From Moraxellaceae bacterium (lineage in GTDB: Bacteria > Pseudomonadota > Gammaproteobacteria > Pseudomonadales > UBA3067): a stretch of DNA of 8,179 bases. Shown here one piece after another: positions 6,732-8,179 of this stretch; within the stretch, counting starts at the first letter, position 1; each line of letters begins with the position of its first letter. The notes under the pieces were generated by a model that was not told where the DNA came from, made no database searches, and worked only from the letters and a program-made list of their open reading frames with translations. Made by a program: the position numbers and the translations under genes. The stretch covers positions 1 through 8,179 of the forward strand of contig NVTH01000155.1 of NCBI GenBank assembly GCA_002401525.1. The letters are read 5' to 3'.

Positions 6732-6782
6732 AGTGGAGTCAGTCAACGCTACGGTGAGCTGAGGGCCTGTTTAACAACGGGG

Positions 6783-7670
6783 TTAACGTGGCTTAACAAA
6801 TTTTAAAGTCATTCGGTCACTCTCTCCTATCGCCAAATATTTTTCCCTCTCTTTATCCTTTAATCTTAAGGTGGGAGGTAAAGTCCAGACTCCTTTGGGG
6901 TGGTTCTTGCTGTCTTTAGTATTGGCATTGATTTCGCTTTTATCGAGGAGTTCGAACCCGGCTTTCTCTGCTAAAGCGATGGTGAATGCCTCCGAAGTAT
7001 ATCCAGATTGTTGCATCTCTTTGAGCGTGTAGTCCGCTGGAGCTCGGTGCTCAACCACGCCGAGTATGCCGCCTGGTTTAAGTGCGTTGTACATTGCTTG
7101 AAAGACTTCTAGCCCATTCTCTTCATATTTTAACCAATTGTGAACGTTTCTGAAGGTCAGTACTCTGTCTACTGAGCCAGGAGGCGCGAGTGTGGTTTCC
7201 TTGGGAATGTCCAATGCGGTGATCGTCATGGCCTCGTAGTGGAGGGGGTGGGCTGAGATTTTTGTTTGAAATTTATCGAGGCTGGTACGGAAAAATTTTA
7301 CAGAAGAATGTGACGAAAAGTGGGCCGCATAAAATTTGCCTTGTGGCTTTAAGTAGGGGGCGAGTATTTCTGTGTACCAACCGGCTCCTCCAGGCCAAAT
7401 TTCAACTACGGTCATGTCAGGTTGGAGCTCGAAAAAATTTAAGGTCTCTATTGGATGCCGGCTTGTATTACGAGCGACATGGGATTCAGAGCGATGTTCT
7501 CCAGTGATGATTTTGCTGAGCTGAGTTTCTCTGGGTTGAGTTTCGCTGAGCTTGGTGTTGTTGCCGTCAGCTGGAGCCGAAGTGGCGAACGCAACGGCGC
7601 TGCATAAGGCTAGAGATAGCACTAGCGCAGTCATCACTGCGCTGGATCTTTGGGTGCGGTACATTGTCAT
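6783..7670 (-). CDS. exported class I SAM-dependent methyltransferase (COG4798-like)
   Basis: A 295-residue protein. Residues 1-29 form a Sec signal peptide: basic start (MYRTQR), hydrophobic core (VMTALVLSLALCSAVAFA), likely cleavage after A27-F-A29. A Ser/Thr/Gln-rich linker follows. The Rossmann methyltransferase domain starts near 60: HPIETLNFFELQPDMTVVEIWPGGAGW (72-98) carries the SAM-binding motif I in its family-specific form (E90, PGGAG). DRVLTFRNVHNWL follows motif II, and ALKPGGILGVVEHRAP is motif III. The C-terminus ends AIGESDRMTLKFVKP, typical of this group of predicted methyltransferases. Substrate unknown; export of a SAM-dependent enzyme is unexplained for the whole family. 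AGGA six bases before the ATG at 7670 supports the start. It follows the oxidoreductase gene by 42 bases with no strong terminator between, suggesting one transcript, and converges on the CHASE-GGDEF gene with a 51-base gap. Confidence 0.88.
   Translation of the reverse strand: MTMYRTQRSSAVMTALVLSLALCSAVAFATSAPADGNNTKLSETQPRETQLSKIITGEHRSESHVARNTSRHPIETLNFFELQPDMTVVEIWPGGAGWYTEILAPYLKPQGKFYAAHFSSHSSVKFFRTSLDKFQTKISAHPLHYEAMTITALDIPKETTLAPPGSVDRVLTFRNVHNWLKYEENGLEVFQAMYNALKPGGILGVVEHRAPADYTLKEMQQSGYTSEAFTIALAEKAGFELLDKSEINANTKDSKNHPKGVWTLPPTLRLKDKEREKYLAIGESDRMTLKFVKPR
7535..7557. repeat. short imperfect repeat in the methyltransferase linker
   Basis: Around 7513-7557 the plus strand repeats gctgagctgagtttc and gttgagtttcgctgagctt, encoding the LSETQPRETQLS linker between signal peptide and catalytic domain. 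It looks like an in-frame slippage duplication in a tolerant region. Confidence 0.4.
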
Positions 7671-7712
7671 TTTTCATCCTTTGAAATTATGCTGCGAAAA
7701 AAATAGCAGACT

Positions 7713-8179
7713 TTAGGGTTTAATGGTCAGCAATAGTTTTCCAATCGTATTGTTGCTGCTGAGGAGTTCAAAAGCAGATTCCGCTTCTTGAATCGGAAAG
7801 GTATTGTCAATAATTGGCATTATTTTTTCTGCTTCAATAAGAGGCCAGACATTTTCTTTAAGCGCTGTCATAACATGAGTCTTATACGCTGCTGGACGGC
7901 TTCTCAGTGCTGAGCCAATGATTTTAATTCTTTTTGAGATGAGTTGAGCAAGATTAAGTTCAGATTTAATGCCGCCCATTAAGCCGATAATCACTAATCG
8001 GCCATCGATATTAAGGCAATCGATATTGTCTGCTAGATAACTGCCTCCTACTGGATCAAGGATTAGATCGACGCCAGTGTTTGGGATGCTGTTATTTGAG
8101 ATATCGTCGTGCTTTATTCCATTACGTTCTAATTCGGCTAAAACACTGGTTTTAAAATTGCTGTTATTCCGAATCCAGC
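7713..8179 (-). CDS. MDR-superfamily NAD(P)H quinone oxidoreductase, C-terminal part
   Basis: The frame is open from the right edge (first full codon at 8177) to the TAA at 7713-7715: 154 residues, the C-terminal half of a protein that normally has about 325. The upstream part is outside the window; a GTG at 7994 inside the frame is internal, because homologous sequence continues before it. GVDLILDPVGGSYL followed by DGRLVIIGLMGGIKSELNLAQLISKRIKIIGSALRSRP is characteristic of zinc-independent quinone oxidoreductases of the PIG3/QOR type within the medium-chain dehydrogenase/reductase superfamily. The ending PIIDNTFPIQEAESAFELLSSNNTIGKLLLTI is the usual closing segment. Expected activity: NAD(P)H-dependent reduction of quinones or enones in the cytoplasm. 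The glycine-rich nucleotide-binding motif would lie just outside the window. Probably first gene of a transcript with the downstream methyltransferase. Confidence 0.9.
   Translation of the reverse strand, partial: WIRNNSNFKTSVLAELERNGIKHDDISNNSIPNTGVDLILDPVGGSYLADNIDCLNIDGRLVIIGLMGGIKSELNLAQLISKRIKIIGSALRSRPAAYKTHVMTALKENVWPLIEAEKIMPIIDNTFPIQEAESAFELLSSNNTIGKLLLTIKP

Noticed and set aside
6729..6770. Readthrough or frameshift restoring the missing GGDEF end after the TGA at 6729.
   Set aside because: The in-frame continuation (SGVSQRYGELR) does not resemble the MYxAK/GRN segment, and I could not find it in the other plus-strand frames.
6732..6782. Possible bidirectional terminator between the convergent genes, from the gttaac-like words.
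   Set aside because: Only about five base pairs can form and there is no U tract on either strand.
7691..7709. Small hairpin ctgc/gcag around an A-rich loop between the oxidoreductase and methyltransferase genes.
   Set aside because: The stem is only four pairs with a loop of about ten bases and the T run is inside the loop, so it is not a credible terminator.
7713..7994. A separate 93-residue gene starting at the GTG at 7994.
   Set aside because: The same frame stays open to the window edge and the upstream residues (GVDLILDPVGG) belong to the same oxidoreductase family, so the start is internal.

Overview
The window reads as chromosomal DNA of an AT-rich Gram-negative bacterium, most likely a marine or aquatic gammaproteobacterium. 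That is an inference from the gene families (dCache and CHASE sensors, a GGDEF protein, a secreted COG4798-type methyltransferase) and from base composition, not from a marker gene. There is no rRNA, tRNA, CRISPR array, transposase or phage gene.

Layout: (1) 1-3241, minus strand: a two-gene unit. The upstream gene (2075-3235) encodes a membrane protein with the organisation of a prokaryotic pentameric ligand-gated ion channel. Only 21 bases later comes a long double-Cache transmembrane sensor (start at 2053) whose frame stays open to base 1, so its C-terminus lies outside the window. (2) 3242-3635: a divergent intergenic region with a degenerate 14-bp tandem repeat and a perfect TATAAT box for the next gene. 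(3) 3636-4016, plus: a short membrane-tethered glutaredoxin-like protein with a CPFC site. (4) 4017-4366: non-coding, with 11-bp tandem repeats and a longer dispersed direct repeat. (5) 4367-4924, plus: an orphan GIY-YIG-like domain with a highly charged helical tail. (6) 5202-6731, plus: a CHASE-GGDEF membrane protein whose diguanylate cyclase site is degenerate and whose last helix is cut short. (7) 6783-8179, minus: a probable two-gene unit, the 3' part of a zinc-less MDR/quinone oxidoreductase followed by an exported SAM-dependent methyltransferase. It converges on the CHASE-GGDEF gene.

Three of the seven proteins carry periplasmic ligand-binding folds (Cache, channel-type beta domain, CHASE). 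The most interesting arrangement is the channel-like protein apparently co-transcribed with a dCache sensor that shows no recognisable output domain within the window. The CHASE-GGDEF protein probably cannot make c-di-GMP and may act as a receptor or partner protein. Regulation can only be sketched: one good -10 box, one TTGACA -35 candidate, and a repeat block at the divergent promoter.
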